This document shows, piece by piece, positions 17,607-28,929 of a stretch of 64,000 nucleotides of DNA (within the stretch, counting starts at the first letter, position 1; every line of letters begins with the position of its first letter). This stretch comes from Pacificibacter marinus (GTDB lineage Bacteria; Pseudomonadota; Alphaproteobacteria; Rhodobacterales; Rhodobacteraceae), in the NCBI RefSeq assembly GCF_018860505.1, contig NZ_JAHKPU010000010.1, positions 1 through 64,000 on the forward strand. The letters run 5' to 3'. The position numbers were made by a program, and so were the translations under genes. The notes beneath the pieces were generated by a model. The model was not told where the DNA came from. It saw nothing but the letters and a program-made list of their open reading frames with translations, and made no database searches.

Positions 17607-18581
17607 CTAGGGTACCACTGTAATTTGGTTCGTTTTGGCGTCGAACAGTTCTCCGTCACGTATGATCTGGACTGTGCCTACATAAGTACCAGCAGGCCAC
17701 CCCGTTGATGATTTTCGCCCCGTTGCGTTGAAATATTGGGCTTGGGGCTTGTTCAAAGTAACATCGCGACTGGCAACCGTACCATTTGGACCGGTGAGTT
17801 CTAGACGCATGATATCGCTGTCTTGGCCCCCAAAAGCAAATCCAAATACGACCAAAGCAGAGCTGTCGGTGGGCAAGGTTTCAGCCTGTGCTGTGCCTGC
17901 TTTGACATCATTGTAATCTGGAATTTTGGACGTAATCCCGACAGATAATAGGCCTGATGACTGATAGGTGAGTGGGCTGTCCCACAGGGTGCGTGCATCG
18001 GTTTCACCGCATGTGGTTGTGGGGTCTGGCCGAAATGGGTCAACGACTTTGCCGTCTTTTCTGACTGCCAAATGAACGTGGGGAAACTCGGTCATGCCCG
18101 ATAGACCAACATAGCCTAGGAGCGCGCCTTTGTCTAAGCGATCGCCTTTTTTGACGTGAATTGAGCCTTGCATCATATGGCAATATTGCGTGGTCCAGCC
18201 CGCGCCATGATCGATGACAAGCCCATTGCCACATTCAACGTCCGTCACGTCTGGTGCGCCCGCCGTGCGTTGGCGGTGGTCTTTCATGCCGTCGCGCGTT
18301 GCGGTCACTGTGCCTGCGGCAGAGGCAAGAACAGGCACATTGTCCTGTAAATCAAGGCCCGTCGGCAAAGCAAAGTCTGTGCCTTTATGGCCGTCATAGC
18401 TGAGATTGCCACAGGTGAAATCGGCCATAGCGTCACTAGGATCGGCATCGACGTAGTTTTGAATATAGCAGCTGTCGCCGATCACGCAGTCAATCGGGAG
18501 GCCCAAAGAGATATCCCCCGCCAGCACTGGGCTAGCGAGGGACATGGATATTGTCACAGACAATGTTCGAGCGCGCATCAT
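17607..18581 (-). CDS. M23 family metallopeptidase (LytM-type)
   Basis: The 324-residue exported protein has a signal peptide (cleavage near SPVLAG) and an M23/LytM zinc peptidase domain. The zinc ligands are in GHKGTDF (H-x3-D) and FPHVHLAV (H-x-H), with the third catalytic His in QYCHMMQG. It probably cleaves peptidoglycan cross-links or activates an amidase. A C-terminal extension of about 120 residues (beta-rich, ending NQITVVP) is of unknown role. It starts five bases after the clpA stop; the ORF's first codon is TTG at 18584, but ATG at 18581 or 18578 is more likely. Confidence 0.85.
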   Translation of the reverse strand: MMRARTLSVTISMSLASPVLAGDISLGLPIDCVIGDSCYIQNYVDADPSDAMADFTCGNLSYDGHKGTDFALPTGLDLQDNVPVLASAAGTVTATRDGMKDHRQRTAGAPDVTDVECGNGLVIDHGAGWTTQYCHMMQGSIHVKKGDRLDKGALLGYVGLSGMTEFPHVHLAVRKDGKVVDPFRPDPTTTCGETDARTLWDSPLTYQSSGLLSVGITSKIPDYNDVKAGTAQAETLPTDSSALVVFGFAFGGQDSDIMRLELTGPNGTVASRDVTLNKPQAQYFNATGRKSSTGWPAGTYVGTVQIIRDGELFDAKTNQITVVP

Positions 18582-18585
18582 CAAT

Positions 18586-20919
18586 TTAATCAGCTGTCAG
18601 TAAAGGTGGCTTTTTGCGCGCGGCGATTTTGCGATCGCCTGGTTCTTCGATTCGTAGATCGATTTTCCCATCTTTGATGCCAACCTGAACAACACCGCCT
18701 TTGGCCAGTTTACCAAAGAGCAATTCTTCGGCGAGCGGTTTCTTGATGTACTCTTGGATCACACGGCCAAGAGGACGCGCCCCCATTTTGCTGTCATAGC
18801 CTTTGTCGCCAAGCCATTCGGCGGCAGCCTGTGTCAGTTCGATTTGTACATTACGGTCGATAAGTTGTGCTTCGAGTTGCAGTACAAATTTTTCGACCAC
18901 TTGGAAGATCACGTCTTTTGGCAGTGGCGCGAAAGAGATCACAGCATCCAATCGGTTGCGGAACTCCGGCGTAAATGTGCGCTCAATAGCTGCGGTGTCT
19001 TCGCCCGTCCGACGATCACGACCAAAGCCGATGGCTTCTTTCGCTTGCTCTGCCGCGCCGGCGTTCGATGTCATGATCAAAATAACATTGCGGAAATCAA
19101 CCGTGCGCCCGTTGTGATCGGTGAGCTTCCCGTTGTCCATCACTTGAAGCAGGATATTGTAGACATCAGGGTGGGCTTTTTCCATTTCGTCAAGCAACAG
19201 CACACAATGCGGATGTTGATCCACACCGTCAGTGAGCATGCCGCCTTGGTCAAAACCAACATAGCCAGGAGGAGCGCCAATCAAGCGTGAAACAGCGTGT
19301 TTTTCCATGTATTCGGACATGTCAAAGCGCAAAAGCTCAACCCCAAGCGTATCAGCAAGCTGTTTGGCCACTTCGGTTTTGCCCACACCCGTTGGTCCAG
19401 CGAACAAATAGTTGCCGATGGGTTTTTCAGGCTCACGCAGGCCCGCTCGCGCCAATTTGATGGCTGACGACAGGGCGACGATGGCGTCGTCTTGTCCAAA
19501 AACCACACGTTTGAGCGTGGCTTCGAGATCTTTAAGCACTTCCGCATCGCCCTTAGAGACGTTTTTAGCAGGAATGCGCGCGATTTTTGCCACCACTGCT
19601 TCGATATCTTTGGTGCCGATTGTCTTGCGACGACGGCTTTCCGCGACGAGATGTTGTGCCGCTCCAGCTTCGTCAATGACGTCGATGGCTTTGTCAGGCA
19701 GTTTGCGATCATGGATATAACGTGCAGCCAATTCGACAGCTGTTTTGATCGCATCATTGGTGTAGCGAATGTCGTGATGTTCCTCAAAATAGGGTTTGAT
19801 CCCCATCAGAATCTTTACAGCATCATCGACAGAAGGCTCATTCACATCAATTTTTTGGAAACGACGGGCCAAAGCGCGATCTTTTTCAAAATGTTGACGG
19901 AACTCTTTGTAAGTTGTCGAGCCCATGCAACGCAGCTTACCACCCGCCAAAGCAGGTTTGAGCAAGTTAGATGCATCCATCGCACCGCCAGAAGTGGCAC
20001 CCGCGCCAATGACTGTGTGAATTTCATCGATGAAGAGAACAGCATCGGGGTGATCTTCGAGTTCTTTCATCACGGCTTTGAGGCGTTCCTCAAAATCACC
20101 GCGGTATCGCGTGCCAGCCAGCAAAGCGCCAAGGTCAAGCGAATAGATTGTAGAGCCTGACAAAACGGCTGGAGTTTCCCCATCAACGATTTTGCGTGCG
20201 AGGCCTTCAGCGATGGCAGTTTTGCCAACACCAGGGTCACCGACCAAAAGCGGGTTGTTCTTACGGCGGCGACACAACACTTGGATGCAGCGTTCGACTT
20301 CATGCGAGCGCCCAATGAGGGGGTCCACATCCCCTTCAGCGGCCTTTTTGTTCAGATCGACGCAGTATTTTGCCAATGCGGATTCTTTTTCTTCGCCGCC
20401 AGATGTTGGTCCGCCCATAGCGGCCCCATCGCCGTCTTCGTCAGCGCCTGTGATCGGACGGGTTTCTTCAAAGTCAGGATCTTTGGCAACGCCATGCGCG
20501 ATGAAGTTCACCGCATCGTAGCGTGTCATGTCTTGCTCTTGCAAGAAAAAGGCCGCGTTGGATTCGCGTTCGGCAAAAATTGCCACCAGCACATTGGCTC
20601 CGGTCACTTCAGTGCGACCTGATGATTGCACATGGATCGCCGCGCGCTGAATAACACGTTGAAACGAGGCTGTTGGGACAGCTTCAGAGCCTTCAACATC
20701 TGTGATCAACGTTGTCAGATCATCTTCGATATAGTCGACAAGCGTTTTGCGCAGGTCTTCCAATTCTACATTACAGGCCTGCATCACGCGGGCTGCGTCA
20801 GGTTCATCAATCAACGCGAGCAAAAGATGCTCAAGCGTTGCGAGCTCATGTTTGCGCGTATTCGCAAGCGCCAACGCTGCGTGAATAGCATGCTCTAGGG
20901 TGTTCGAAAATGATGGCAC
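18586..20919 (-). CDS. clpA: ATP-dependent Clp protease ATP-binding subunit ClpA
   Basis: The 777-residue protein is ClpA: an N-terminal double Clp_N repeat (about 1-145) where adaptor ClpS binds, a first AAA module with GDPGVGKT and a second with GPTGVGKT, plus VLFIDEIHT and VLLLDEMEKAHPD Walker B motifs and a ClpP-docking loop region. It unfolds substrates for ClpP. GTG at 20919 follows AAAGGAG at ten bases and matches the family start PSFSNTLE; the ATG at 20958 would add 13 atypical residues and lacks a ribosome site. The M23 gene follows immediately and may be co-transcribed. Confidence 0.95.
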   Translation of the reverse strand: MPSFSNTLEHAIHAALALANTRKHELATLEHLLLALIDEPDAARVMQACNVELEDLRKTLVDYIEDDLTTLITDVEGSEAVPTASFQRVIQRAAIHVQSSGRTEVTGANVLVAIFAERESNAAFFLQEQDMTRYDAVNFIAHGVAKDPDFEETRPITGADEDGDGAAMGGPTSGGEEKESALAKYCVDLNKKAAEGDVDPLIGRSHEVERCIQVLCRRRKNNPLLVGDPGVGKTAIAEGLARKIVDGETPAVLSGSTIYSLDLGALLAGTRYRGDFEERLKAVMKELEDHPDAVLFIDEIHTVIGAGATSGGAMDASNLLKPALAGGKLRCMGSTTYKEFRQHFEKDRALARRFQKIDVNEPSVDDAVKILMGIKPYFEEHHDIRYTNDAIKTAVELAARYIHDRKLPDKAIDVIDEAGAAQHLVAESRRRKTIGTKDIEAVVAKIARIPAKNVSKGDAEVLKDLEATLKRVVFGQDDAIVALSSAIKLARAGLREPEKPIGNYLFAGPTGVGKTEVAKQLADTLGVELLRFDMSEYMEKHAVSRLIGAPPGYVGFDQGGMLTDGVDQHPHCVLLLDEMEKAHPDVYNILLQVMDNGKLTDHNGRTVDFRNVILIMTSNAGAAEQAKEAIGFGRDRRTGEDTAAIERTFTPEFRNRLDAVISFAPLPKDVIFQVVEKFVLQLEAQLIDRNVQIELTQAAAEWLGDKGYDSKMGARPLGRVIQEYIKKPLAEELLFGKLAKGGVVQVGIKDGKIDLRIEEPGDRKIAARKKPPLLTAD

Positions 20920-21154
20920 TGTGGGGGTGCTCCTTTCATTCGGGTCCAGACGGGACATATAGCGGCCCTATAGCCACCGTTGCCTCATACTCTTAAAGTT
21001 CGATTTATACTTGCGCACTTCAAGATATTTCTTGGTTAAGACACGTCATTTTGACCAGTCATTCCAATATTTGTTCGGCACAGCGTAGTTTTACCGCCCC
21101 TTTGTTATCATGATGTATGCTGTAGCCTTGTCTTTGCAAGGGCCAAATGCAAGA

Positions 21155-21940
21155 TCAGAACCTGTCTTTTCGGGCGCGGATTTCAGTGAAAGCGTCTAAA
21201 TCACTCGCATCGCTCATGCCGATGGCTGTTTTTAACGCTGAATCGTCAGCGCGCAAAAACGGGTTCGTGTCGATTTCTAGCTGCATTGTAGAGGGCACAG
21301 TGGGTAGGTTTTGTGCTCGTTTTGCAGTGATATCTGTGATCCGTGCTTTAAGGGCGGCGTTGTCAGGATCAACCGTGATGGCGAAGGCGGCGTTGCTTTG
21401 GGTGTATTCGTGGCCTGAGCAAACGGTGGTTTGAGGGGGCAAAGCGCGCAATTTTTGCAAGCTGTCCCACATTTGCGCAGGCGTGCCTTCAAACAAACGG
21501 CCACAGCCGAGCGCCATAAGACTGTCGGCGGTGAACAGGGTGGCGATGTCGGGCAGGTGGAACGCGATGTGGCCCACCGTATGGCCTGGTACATCAATGA
21601 CGTGCACGGGGGTGCTTCCGAACATAAATGTATCACCGTCACAAGTTTGATAGGTGATCAGATCGGCGGGCAAACGGTGCATATCAGCGCGTGCAGCCAC
21701 AACACGCGGGGACCATCCGCGAGAGGCACAGGCATCCAACAGGGGGGCCAGCCCGTCGATATGATCCCAATGGTGATGGGTGATCCATATATCCGTTAAC
21801 GGCCAACCGCGTTTGTCCAACTCATCCAGAATAGGCGCGTGATCGGCAACATCGACAACAGCGGTCAATTCTGATGCCGCGTCATGCAGCAAAAATGCGT
21901 AGTTATCTTTGAGCACTGGCAATGTGACGAGTTCTGTCAT
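21155..21940 (-). CDS. gloB: Hydroxyacylglutathione hydrolase (glyoxalase II)
   Basis: The 261-residue protein is a metallo-beta-lactamase-fold hydrolase with the binuclear metal motif THHHWDHIDG, a VPGHTVGHIAF histidine block, TADSLMALGCGRLFEGT and the C-terminal HEYT ligand in CSGHEYTQSNAAFA. It hydrolyses S-lactoylglutathione to lactate and glutathione in methylglyoxal detoxification. Length and C-terminal domain match GloB. It is divergent from the adjacent methyltransferase gene. Confidence 0.94.
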   Translation of the reverse strand: MTELVTLPVLKDNYAFLLHDAASELTAVVDVADHAPILDELDKRGWPLTDIWITHHHWDHIDGLAPLLDACASRGWSPRVVAARADMHRLPADLITYQTCDGDTFMFGSTPVHVIDVPGHTVGHIAFHLPDIATLFTADSLMALGCGRLFEGTPAQMWDSLQKLRALPPQTTVCSGHEYTQSNAAFAITVDPDNAALKARITDITAKRAQNLPTVPSTMQLEIDTNPFLRADDSALKTAIGMSDASDLDAFTEIRARKDRF

Positions 21941-22003
21941 GGTATTTGTCCGCTTTTTGAGTCATGGTCAATTTAACACTGTGTCATGGGCCTCGAATAT
22001 TCA

Positions 22004-22801
22004 ATGCATCTCGACGTTGTTGATCTTAGAAACTTTTACTACCGCACTGGTTTGGGGCGGGCGGCGCAGCGTGTGATCCGCAATCAAGTGGTGTCTTATT
22101 GGCCCGATGCGTCGCGCCAAACCGTAGCAGGTTTCGGCTTTGCCGTGCCGTTGTTGCGCCCTTATTTGGCCGATGCACGCCGTGTGGTGGCCTTAATGCC
22201 TGATCAACAGGGGGTCATGCATTGGCCTGCGGGTATGGAAAATACATCGACGCTGTGTCAAGAAATTCGCTGGCCGTTGCAAACGGGCGTTGTGGACCGA
22301 CTTGTGGTGATGCACGGACTTGAGACTTCGGAAAACCAAACCGCACTGTTAGATGAATGTTGGCGCGTCCTAGGACCGGGGGGCAAGGCGTTGTTCATTG
22401 TCCCCAATCGTGGCGGGGTATGGTCGCGCTCTGACAGCACGCCGTTTGGATATGGGCGCCCTTATTCATTGGGGCAATTGGAAGCGCAGCTTAAGCTCGC
22501 AAATTTTGTGCCTGAACGCCACAAGGCCGTGTTGTTTCAACCGCCCTCGAATAAAAAATTCTGGCTGCGTTCTGGGCCAGTGTTGGAGAAAATTGGTCGC
22601 CAGGTGACGGATCACTTGGCAGGTGGGGTTTTGATGCTGGAAGTGTCGAAACAAGTTTACGCCCAAACAGGCACGGGGAGTCCCCAAGCCATCCGCCGTG
22701 CCAAAGGCGTATTGGGTGGGTTACGGCCTGTGCCAGAGGCGAAGCCGGCTTATACAGGAGCGGCGAAGCCGGCCTACACGGGCGCGACGAAGTCAGCGTA
22801 G
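22004..22801 (+). CDS. SAM-dependent methyltransferase-like protein
   Basis: The 265-residue protein has a class I methyltransferase-like core ([42 protein letters not shown]). The usual glycine-rich SAM motif near the N-terminus is weak, so the activity is uncertain. It pairs divergently with glo[20 protein letters not shown] fits the start of relatives better than the ATG at 21986. The C-terminus is odd: a tandem repeat of KPAYTGA units (about residues 246-263) from a near-perfect 24-base DNA duplication. Confidence 0.72.
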   Translation: MHLDVVDLRNFYYRTGLGRAAQRVIRNQVVSYWPDASRQTVAGFGFAVPLLRPYLADARRVVALMPDQQGVMHWPAGMENTSTLCQEIRWPLQTGVVDRLVVMHGLETSENQTALLDECWRVLGPGGKALFIVPNRGGVWSRSDSTPFGYGRPYSLGQLEAQLKLANFVPERHKAVLFQPPSNKKFWLRSGPVLEKIGRQVTDHLAGGVLMLEVSKQVYAQTGTGSPQAIRRAKGVLGGLRPVPEAKPAYTGAAKPAYTGATKSA

Positions 22802-23271
22802 TCGAGGGTGAAGAATCTGAGCGAGAGGTCACGTTGCTACTATGGCACTCATGCCAAGGCGCTGTGTCCTAAATGTTGGCAACCTGACGGGGGCCTTCAC
22901 AGCCTCTAGCGTTATATCCATTGATGATGAAGCATGTTCTTAGTCTTGCCCTGTGAAGGAAACAGCGCGTTCATTTCTAAGATTCTGCTACAGATTCGTC
23001 CAATTCTGTGGAATTTTAGGCAGACCATTTAACTTTTTTTCATCCCTTTGGTAGCCCATTTCCCCTAAGTTACTGATTTTACGTAAATCACCCCGCGACA
23101 TCTTGGCACGACTGGTCAGTAACAAGGTTGCGAGGTAGCAAATGCTCAGCTATACCCAGCGCGATTTTTGCTGCCTGTGCATCCGCACGGGCTTCTCAAG
23201 ATGCCCGACCTTTGATGTACATAAATCCGTGTATTGAGGAGGGAAGGCCCAACGACATCGGAAGGGTGGAC
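22802..23271 (+). other. Non-coding region upstream of the ATP synthase operon
   Basis: This 470-bp stretch holds no convincing gene. A nested stem is visible at 22828-22888: GTCA/TGAC and GTTGC/GCAAC enclose a TGGCA-CTCA-TGCCA hairpin. The atp operon promoter must lie here, but no single -35/-10 pair stands out. GAGGAGGGAAGG at 23237-23248 precedes the atpH start by about 25 bases. Confidence 0.4.
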
Positions 23272-23832
23272 GTGTCCGAACCAGCTTCGATTTCCCGCGG
23301 TATTGCCGCACGCTATGCCACGGCCTTGTTTGATCTGGCCAAGGAAAGCAAAGAGCTAAAAGCGCTTGAGGGCGATGTTGCGTCTCTCGCATCGGCTTTG
23401 GCCGATAGTGCTGACTTGAATGCGGTTATCGCATCACCTGTTGTCTCGCGTGAGGAACATGGTGCTGTTGTTTCAGCAATCTCGAAAAAAGCGAAATTTT
23501 CGCCCATCATGGCCAATACTTTGGCCTTGTTGGCGCAAAACCGTCGTCTTTTTGTGCTTCCACAACTCGTGGAGACACTAAACGCCATGCTTGCAGAAGA
23601 GCGCGGCGAACTGACTGCGGACGTTACATCTGCTAAGGCTTTGACCAAAACGCAGAGTGACAAATTGGCCAAGACTTTGTCGGCTCAATTTGGCAAAGAC
23701 GTCACCATCAATGCGACCGTGGATGATAGCATCATCGGCGGTCTTATCGTTAAAGTGGGCTCGAAGATGATTGATACGTCAATCGCCTCCAAACTCGCGT
23801 CCCTCCAGAATGTTATGAAAGAGGTCGGATAA
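23272..23832 (+). CDS. atpH: ATP synthase F1 subunit delta
   Basis: The 186-residue protein is the delta (OSCP-like) subunit: [25 protein letters not shown] at the N-terminus and the C-terminal [27 protein letters not shown] signature. It joins the F1 head to the peripheral stalk of the proton-driven ATP synthase. The start is GTG at 23272 (family N-terminus SEPASIS). The atpA ATG overlaps its stop. As usual in this group, the F0 genes are not in this operon. Confidence 0.94.
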   Translation: MSEPASISRGIAARYATALFDLAKESKELKALEGDVASLASALADSADLNAVIASPVVSREEHGAVVSAISKKAKFSPIMANTLALLAQNRRLFVLPQLVETLNAMLAEERGELTADVTSAKALTKTQSDKLAKTLSAQFGKDVTINATVDDSIIGGLIVKVGSKMIDTSIASKLASLQNVMKEVG

Positions 23833-25367
23833 TGGGAATCCAAGCAGCTGAAATTTCTGCGATCCTCAAGGATCAGATCAAAGACTTTGGCAAAGATGCC
23901 GAAGTTGCTGAAGTTGGTCGTGTACTGAGCGTTGGTGATGGTATCGCCCGCGTTTACGGTCTCGACAATGTTCAGGCTGGTGAAATGGTTGAGTTCCCCG
24001 GCGGTATCCGCGGGATGGCACTTAACCTTGAAGCCGATAACGTCGGTATCGTTATCTTCGGGTCTGACAAAGACATTAAAGAAGGCGACACAGTTAAGCG
24101 TACGAACTCCATCGTGGACGTTCCTGCGGGTGACGAACTTCTAGGCCGCGTCGTAGACGGCCTTGGCAATCCGATCGATGGCAAGGGCGAAATTAAAACG
24201 TCCAAACGCCTCGTGGCTGACGTGAAAGCGCCGGGCATTATCCCACGCAAATCCGTTCACGAACCAATGGCGACAGGTCTTAAATCTGTTGACGCGATGA
24301 TCCCAGTTGGCCGTGGCCAGCGCGAGCTCATCATTGGTGACCGTCAAACTGGTAAAACAGCTGTGGCGCTTGACACCATCCTCAACCAAAAATCCTACAA
24401 CGATGCTGCAACGTCTGAAAACGACAAGTTGTACTGTATCTACGTGGCTATTGGTCAAAAACGTTCCACAGTGGCTCAGCTTGTTAAAAAGCTCGAAGAG
24501 TCCGGTGCGTCTGAGTACACAATCGTTGTGGCTGCGACTGCGTCCGATCCTGCACCTATGCAGTTCTTGGCGCCCTACGCTGCGACAGCTATGGCTGAGC
24601 ACTTCCGCGACAACGGTCGCCACGCTTTGATCATCTATGATGACCTTTCAAAGCAAGCTGTGTCTTACCGTCAAATGTCCTTGCTTCTTCGCCGCCCACC
24701 AGGACGTGAAGCTTACCCAGGTGACGTTTTCTACCTTCACTCCAGACTTCTTGAGCGCTCTTCAAAATTGAACGAAGAGTATGGTTCAGGGTCTTTGACA
24801 GCTTTGCCTATCATTGAAACTCAAGGTGGCGACGTTTCTGCGTTTATTCCAACCAACGTGATTTCCATCACCGACGGTCAGATCTTCTTGGAAACTGAAT
24901 TGTTCTACCAAGGTATCCGCCCTGCGGTGAACACTGGTTTGTCTGTGTCACGTGTTGGTTCATCTGCGCAAACAAAAGCGATGTCTTCCGTTGCTGGTCC
25001 AGTGAAATTGTCTCTCGCTCAATACCGCGAGATGGCTGCTTTTGCTCAGTTCGGTTCTGACCTTGATGCCTCCACTCAGCAATTGCTGGCCCGTGGTGCG
25101 CGTTTGACAGAATTGATGAAACAAGCTCAGTACTCTCCGCTGACCAACGCAGAAATCGTCTGCGTGATCTTCGCGGGTACAAACGGTTACCTCGACAAAA
25201 TCGAAGTCTCTGATGTGGCGCGTTTCGAGAAAGGCCTTCTTGAGTTCTTGCGCGGCAAGCACAAAGATCTTTTGACTTGGATTTCTGATGAGGATCCAAA
25301 AATCAAAGGCGACGCCGCCGATAAGGTGAAGGCTGTTCTGGACGAATTCGCAGCAACCTTCGCTTAA
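23832..25367 (+). CDS. atpA: ATP synthase F1 subunit alpha
   Basis: The 511-residue protein is the alpha subunit: the Walker [10 protein letters not shown] near 170-178, the catalytic-interface arginine region [15 protein letters not shown], and the [18 protein letters not shown] signature. It carries non-catalytic nucleotide sites in the alpha3beta3 hexamer. ATG overlaps the atpH stop by one base. Second gene of atpHAGDC. Confidence 0.98.
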   Translation: MGIQAAEISAILKDQIKDFGKDAEVAEVGRVLSVGDGIARVYGLDNVQAGEMVEFPGGIRGMALNLEADNVGIVIFGSDKDIKEGDTVKRTNSIVDVPAGDELLGRVVDGLGNPIDGKGEIKTSKRLVADVKAPGIIPRKSVHEPMATGLKSVDAMIPVGRGQRELIIGDRQTGKTAVALDTILNQKSYNDAATSENDKLYCIYVAIGQKRSTVAQLVKKLEESGASEYTIVVAATASDPAPMQFLAPYAATAMAEHFRDNGRHALIIYDDLSKQAVSYRQMSLLLRRPPGREAYPGDVFYLHSRLLERSSKLNEEYGSGSLTALPIIETQGGDVSAFIPTNVISITDGQIFLETELFYQGIRPAVNTGLSVSRVGSSAQTKAMSSVAGPVKLSLAQYREMAAFAQFGSDLDASTQQLLARGARLTELMKQAQYSPLTNAEIVCVIFAGTNGYLDKIEVSDVARFEKGLLEFLRGKHKDLLTWISDEDPKIKGDAADKVKAVLDEFAATFA

Positions 25368-25388
25368 GCCCGGGAAAAGGACAGTTAA

Positions 25389-26261
25389 ATGCCTAATCTC
25401 AAGGACCTGAAAAATCGGATCGCGAGTGTGAAATCCACACGCAAGATCACGAAAGCCATGCAAATGGTCGCGGCCGCAAAATTGCGCCGCGCCCAAGATG
25501 CGGCTGAGGCGTCACGCCCCTACACAGAACGGTTTAACGCCGTTCTTGGGGCGCTGTCCGCATCAGTTGGTGGCTCTGATAGCGCGCCCCGGCTTCTTGC
25601 CGGGACGGGCAAAGACGATGTGCAATTGCTCGTCGTGATGACTGCAGAACGCGGCCTGTGTGGCGGCTTCAACTCTTCGATCGTGAAACTCGCAAAAACA
25701 CGTGTCGCGGAATTGCAAGCGGCTGGCAAAACAGTGAAAGTTTTCACTGTTGGCAAAAAAGGTCGTGAACAGCTGAACCGTGAATTCGGTGACCTCTTGA
25801 TCGGCCATGTCGATTTGAGTGGCGTGAAACGTTTGGGCTATGCCAACGCACAAGACATCGCCAAGGATATCCTTGGTCGTTTTGATGCGGAAGAGTTCGA
25901 CGTTGCGACGATCTTTTATTCAAAGTTCGTCAACGTTGTGTCCCAAATTCCGACAGCTTTGCAGGTTATCCCAGCAGCATATGAAGCCAGTGAAGATGAC
26001 GGTGGGGCGCTCTACGATTACGAGCCTTCCGAAGAAGCCATCCTCGCAGACCTTCTGCCGCGCGGCGTCGCCACGCAGATCTTTGCAGCTCTTTTGGAAA
26101 ATGCTGCCTCCGAGCAGGGTGCGCGCATGTCCGCTATGGACAACGCCACACGCAACGCAGGCGACATGATCGACAAACTGACCATTCAATACAACCGTTC
26201 GCGTCAGGCTGTCATCACCAACGAGCTTATCGAAATCATCTCGGGCGCTGAAGCGCTCTAA
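25389..26261 (+). CDS. atpG: ATP synthase F1 subunit gamma
   Basis: The 290-residue protein is the central-stalk gamma subunit: N-terminal [36 protein letters not shown] and C-terminal [13 protein letters not shown]-type helix (here [22 protein letters not shown]), which together form the rotating coiled coil. It turns inside the alpha3beta3 hexamer. It sits 21 bases after atpA with AAAAGGACAG upstream. Confidence 0.97.
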   Translation: MPNLKDLKNRIASVKSTRKITKAMQMVAAAKLRRAQDAAEASRPYTERFNAVLGALSASVGGSDSAPRLLAGTGKDDVQLLVVMTAERGLCGGFNSSIVKLAKTRVAELQAAGKTVKVFTVGKKGREQLNREFGDLLIGHVDLSGVKRLGYANAQDIAKDILGRFDAEEFDVATIFYSKFVNVVSQIPTALQVIPAAYEASEDDGGALYDYEPSEEAILADLLPRGVATQIFAALLENAASEQGARMSAMDNATRNAGDMIDKLTIQYNRSRQAVITNELIEIISGAEAL

Positions 26262-26273
26262 GAACCGGAGTAA

Positions 26274-27704
<1,431 letters not shown>

Positions 27705-27840
27705 GTCTGACACTCCAAACGGTTCGGGGTCTATGCCCATCAGGGCGTGATCTCGGATCGTTTGTCACCAATCATCGCGTAGATGCTTTCTACTGTGACG
27801 GATCGGTGGCAGGGGCAAAACGCTTTAAAGGAGGCCATTC

Positions 27841-28251
27841 ATGGCTGATACTGTCCAATTCGACCTCGTCTCTCCTGAGCGCAAACTTGCGTCTATGGTT
27901 GCGACCGAGGTGCAGATCCCAGGCGCCGACGGTGACTTGACTGCGATGGCTGGCCACGAGCCAACCATCTTGTCATTGCGTCCCGGTTTCCTGACCGTAA
28001 AGGGTGCTGCAGGCGAAGAGCAGTTTGTTGTCACAGGCGGTTTTGCTGAACTGTCAGCAGACACCATTTCTGTTTTGGCTGAAATTGCTTTGCCACGTGC
28101 TGAAGTGACACCTGAGATTCTTGCTGATCTGGTGTCCACTGCAACTCAGGCGCATGAGGCGGCAGAGGTGGATGCGCACCACGAGACGCAAAAGCTTCTC
28201 GCGGATCTCGTCCACATTGCTGAACACTTGGGCTTCGACGCTCACCTGTAA
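27841..28251 (+). CDS. atpC: ATP synthase F1 subunit epsilon
   Basis: The 136-residue protein is the epsilon subunit: FDLVSPERKLASMVATEVQIPGADGDLTAMAGHEPTILSLRPG forms the N-terminal beta sandwich, with a shortened helical tail. It binds gamma and can inhibit ATP hydrolysis. AAAGGAGG lies directly upstream. It is separated from atpD by 136 bp, a wider gap than elsewhere in the operon, holding a nested GTCAC/GTGAC and GTAGA/TCTAC hairpin. A strong terminator ends the operon. Confidence 0.95.
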   Translation: MADTVQFDLVSPERKLASMVATEVQIPGADGDLTAMAGHEPTILSLRPGFLTVKGAAGEEQFVVTGGFAELSADTISVLAEIALPRAEVTPEILADLVSTATQAHEAAEVDAHHETQKLLADLVHIAEHLGFDAHL

Positions 28252-28273
28252 CGTCTGGCACTGTTTTGATTTT

Positions 28274-28306
28274 AAAAGCCCCTTGGTTCGCGCCAAGGGG
28301 CTTTTT
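28274..28306 (+). terminator. ATP synthase operon terminator
   Basis: A perfect 13-bp stem (AAAAGCCCCTTGG at 28274-28286, CCAAGGGGCTTTT at 28293-28305) with a six-base loop TTCGCG and trailing T, 22 bases after atpC. Confidence 0.92.
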
Positions 28307-28479
28307 GCATATAATATCCCGATTGTCGTCATTGTGGCTGCATCAAAATGCCGTAATGCGCACTTAGATCGTCTGAACGTGGACAAGACTAAAGGTGCAG
28401 CTTAGAGTGGCACAACTGACAATTGGCTGCTCCTTAGGCTTCGTCCGACCGATTGAGAACGCTAGAGATATACTGACTT

Positions 28480-28827
28480 ATGCAAAGAATTGACACGCAC
28501 CAACTGGGCATTGAGCAAGATTCCCTTTTGTTGTTTTCCGACTTCCAAGACGGTGGGGTGATGTGGACCGGCACTGGTCCGCGAGAATTGCGCCGCGTGA
28601 TTGATTTCGATGAACCTTTTTCAACGCCGCCGATGATTACAGTTGGGCTGTCGATGCTTGATATTGATCAAGCCACCAACCACCGCGTTGATATCTGCGC
28701 TGAAATGGTAACGGAAGAAGGGTTTGTGATTGTGTTTCGGACCTGGGGGGACACCCGTGTGGCGCGTGTACGCGCCGACTGGATGGCCATTGGTCCAGTA
28801 CGCCATGCCGATGACTGGGACGTTTAA
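28480..28827 (+). CDS. H-type lectin domain protein
   Basis: The 115-residue protein is essentially one H-type lectin domain: FSDFQDGGVMWTGTGPRELRRVIDFDEPFSTPPMITVGLSMLDID, ending in the DWMAIGP strand. In other organisms this six-stranded domain binds N-acetylgalactosamine-type sugars as a trimer. There is no signal peptide, so here it would be cytosolic or exported by another route. It stands alone between the atp operon and prs. Function is inferred only from fold. Confidence 0.82.
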   Translation: MQRIDTHQLGIEQDSLLLFSDFQDGGVMWTGTGPRELRRVIDFDEPFSTPPMITVGLSMLDIDQATNHRVDICAEMVTEEGFVIVFRTWGDTRVARVRADWMAIGPVRHADDWDV

Positions 28828-28871
28828 CACCCTGACAGACAGGCAATGGTCCAAAGCCTGAGCCTAAATTG

Positions 28872-28909
28872 AAAAGTGGCGCGCAAGGTTTCCCTTCCGC
28901 GCCACTTTT
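28872..28909. terminator. Bidirectional terminator between lectin gene and prs
   Basis: AAAAGTGGCGCG (28872-28883) and CGCGCCACTTTT (28898-28909) form a perfect 12-bp stem. T runs on both strands suit the two convergent genes. Confidence 0.88.
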
Positions 28910-28929
28910 ACATCGACTGTTCTGACCGT

